Source: CAZBWE01 sp964568985 (GTDB taxonomy: Bacteria > Planctomycetota > Phycisphaerae > Sedimentisphaerales > Anaerobacaceae). Taken from it: a stretch of DNA of 25,042 nt. The notes beneath the pieces were generated by a model. That model saw only the letters and a program-made list of their open reading frames with translations, did no database searches and was not told the origin of the DNA. The stretch is from the NCBI GenBank assembly GCA_964568985.1, contig CAZMSP010000019.1, forward strand, positions 1 through 25,042, written 5' to 3'. Of this stretch, positions 23,794-25,042 are shown one piece after another (within the stretch, counting starts at the first letter, position 1; each line of letters opens with the position of its first letter). The translations under genes and the position numbers were made by a program.

Positions 23794-24642
23794 ATGAAAG
23801 TATTCTTTCAAATAGTTCACAATTCTGAAAATATAGAATCAATCATATTTGATTCCATGAAGGAAGCTTACAGCAATCTTTACATTGAAAAATCCGACGA
23901 TGAAGTAAACGACCTTTTTGAGATTAAGTATAACCTCCAATTAAAGAATTCAAGGTTAATCTCTGGATTTGAAATTGAAGTAGAAGAATTGACGGATGAT
24001 GAGAAAGAATTGATAAGTGAAAAGATTGATACCTTCTTAGGCAGTTTTACAGGCAAAATTAGAGAAAGCCAACATATTTTTGCCATTATCAAATTACATG
24101 ATGAAACCAGATTTGAAACTTATCTGAACTTTTATAAAGAAATTGCATGTCTTGAAATGCGACTTAGGGAAATTTTGTCATTTATATTCTATTATGAGTA
24201 TTCTGATGATCTTTATAATCTTCTGGAAGAATATGAGGTTAACATCAACAAGGGGAATCTAAAACAAGAAGAATTGCAACAAGAATTACAAGAACGTCTT
24301 GAAAATGAGTTTTTTTATTTGAATTTCAGCCATTATCTTAAATTAGATAAGCCAAAAGAAATCAGGCATGTCAAAGACATAAGTTCCATTTTAGAAAGTT
24401 CGGATTCTTATGAAGCATTCAAAAATAAAGTCTGTAATCGGGGAATTAAGAACGAAAAACATCTAGAATTTTTGGCAGCCATAAAACAAGATTTGGAAAC
24501 CGTTGAAGGTGTTCGTAATGCAATTGCTCATAATAGGACGATATCAAATACCAAATTAGGGCATTATGAAACTGCAAAAGAACATTTAATACAAAGTTTT
24601 CAAGAATTTTGGGAAGAAAATGAAGAAAAAAGTAAGCCGTAA
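23794..24642 (+). CDS. HEPN-motif protein linked to the restriction cassette
   Basis: I do not recognise the 282-residue protein as a named family. Its C-terminal third ends EGVRNAIAHNR, with Arg241 and His246 forming the RxxxxH motif typical of HEPN domains, many of which are RNases in defence and toxin systems. An earlier helix IACLEMRLREILSFIF (about 117-132) fits the first HEPN helix. The N-terminal 100 residues are acidic with beta-like stretches (FFQIVHN, FEIKYNLQL, FEIEVEEL). The gene starts 5 bases after the specificity gene, in the same AT-rich composition, so it is very likely one operon with it. It might be an antiviral effector or a regulator of the cassette. A non-catalytic HEPN is possible. 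Confidence 0.6.
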   Translation: MKVFFQIVHNSENIESIIFDSMKEAYSNLYIEKSDDEVNDLFEIKYNLQLKNSRLISGFEIEVEELTDDEKELISEKIDTFLGSFTGKIRESQHIFAIIKLHDETRFETYLNFYKEIACLEMRLREILSFIFYYEYSDDLYNLLEEYEVNINKGNLKQEELQQELQERLENEFFYLNFSHYLKLDKPKEIRHVKDISSILESSDSYEAFKNKVCNRGIKNEKHLEFLAAIKQDLETVEGVRNAIAHNRTISNTKLGHYETAKEHLIQSFQEFWEENEEKSKP

Positions 24643-25016
24643 ATCTCAGCCGAAGTCTGGGGAAAATGAACCCTATGAAATAAATCGCCGCCGACTTGTC
24701 CGCCGCCTTGCCCGCCAGTCGTGTGGCGGGTCCGTCTGGCGGAATATAAAAACAACGAACTATGCTTGTCCGCCGTAGTACAAGCGACCTGTCCTCCGAA
24801 GCCCCTTAGGGCGAAGGATGGAAGGCGGAAACCATGAACAATGAACAATGAACCATGAACTATGAACTATTAATATTGAATTATTTCATTGCACAATTAG
24901 TGAGTGAATTAGCGAGTGGTAACCAATAACCATTTAACCAGTTACCAGTCCTTCGACAAGCTCAGGATGGTGAGCAAAGTCGAACCATTATCATTTAACC
25001 AAATACGGAGTACAAG
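24643..25016. repeat. composite repeat block between the cassette and ntpB
   Basis: No gene is seen. In order: CCCGCCA (24711-24717) pairing with TGGCGGG (24724-24730); GCTTGT (24764-24769) with ACAAGC (24780-24785); five tandem 7-base units of the form NATGAAC (24833-24867); an AT-rich stretch; GGTAAC (24918-24923) with GTTACC (24941-24946), like the spacer at 6076-6150; and CCTTCGACAAGCTCAGGA (24950-24967), which is the dispersed CTGAGC...GTCGAAGG repeat in the reverse direction. The ribosome site of the last gene follows. Confidence 0.75.
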
Positions 25017-25042
25017 ATGCTTGGAATAAAAGAGTACCAGAC
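25017..25042 (+). CDS. ntpB: start of probable V-type ATPase subunit B (cut by window end)
   Basis: Only eight codons are visible: MLGIKEYQ. The KEY motif soon after the start is typical of subunit B, which commonly begins with a short leader and then KEYRT or similar. CGGAG lies 6 nt before the ATG. After ntpA, the expected next gene in ntp-type operons is ntpB. The call rests on position and these few residues. Confidence 0.55.

Overview
The window looks like a chromosomal piece of a Planctomycetota bacterium, probably close to Phycisphaerae/Sedimentisphaerales. This is inference. It rests on protein linkers rich in DPN/EPN, secreted proteins of planctomycete style, a bacterial V-type ATPase locus, and many short palindromic spacer repeats of the kind seen in environmental genomes. 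No rRNA or tRNA gene was seen.

Left part (1-10.6 kb): AT-rich sequence leads into a decayed panB (ketopantoate hydroxymethyltransferase) pseudogene, then a secreted DUF3616-type protein. Next is a four-gene block: ABC ATPase, ABC-2 permease, GldG-like auxiliary protein and DUF4340 protein. It resembles the GldA/GldF/GldG transporter family. A large secreted coiled-coil protein follows, convergent with an FHA-GAF protein on the minus strand that has a good sigma70-type promoter.

Middle (10.8-13.1 kb): a minus-strand MBL-fold hydrolase diverges from malate dehydrogenase. Between them lies an unexplained transcription unit of about 160 nt with promoter, two hairpins and a strong intrinsic terminator, followed by a separate promoter for mdh. 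The mdh gene carries an apparent 10-codon in-frame insertion that matches the dispersed CTGAGC-CAGTCGAAG repeat.

Right part (13.2-25.0 kb): a V-type ATPase operon in the classic order G/H-I-K-E-C-F-A (ntpFIKECGA). The K subunit keeps every Na+-ligand position known from Enterococcus NtpK, so a sodium-coupled enzyme is plausible. After ntpA the operon is interrupted by about 4.9 kb: a repeat block with two perfect 114-bp tandem copies, an AT-richer three-gene cassette, and a second repeat block. The probable start of ntpB follows at the very end of the window. The cassette encodes an adenine methyltransferase fused to an N-terminal PD-(D/E)XK nuclease-like domain, a two-domain HsdS-like specificity subunit, and a protein with a HEPN-type RxxxxH motif. 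No HsdR helicase is present. This is the best candidate for an unusual system: a helicase-less restriction-modification unit (layout like type IIB BcgI) with a HEPN partner, placed inside an essential-type operon.
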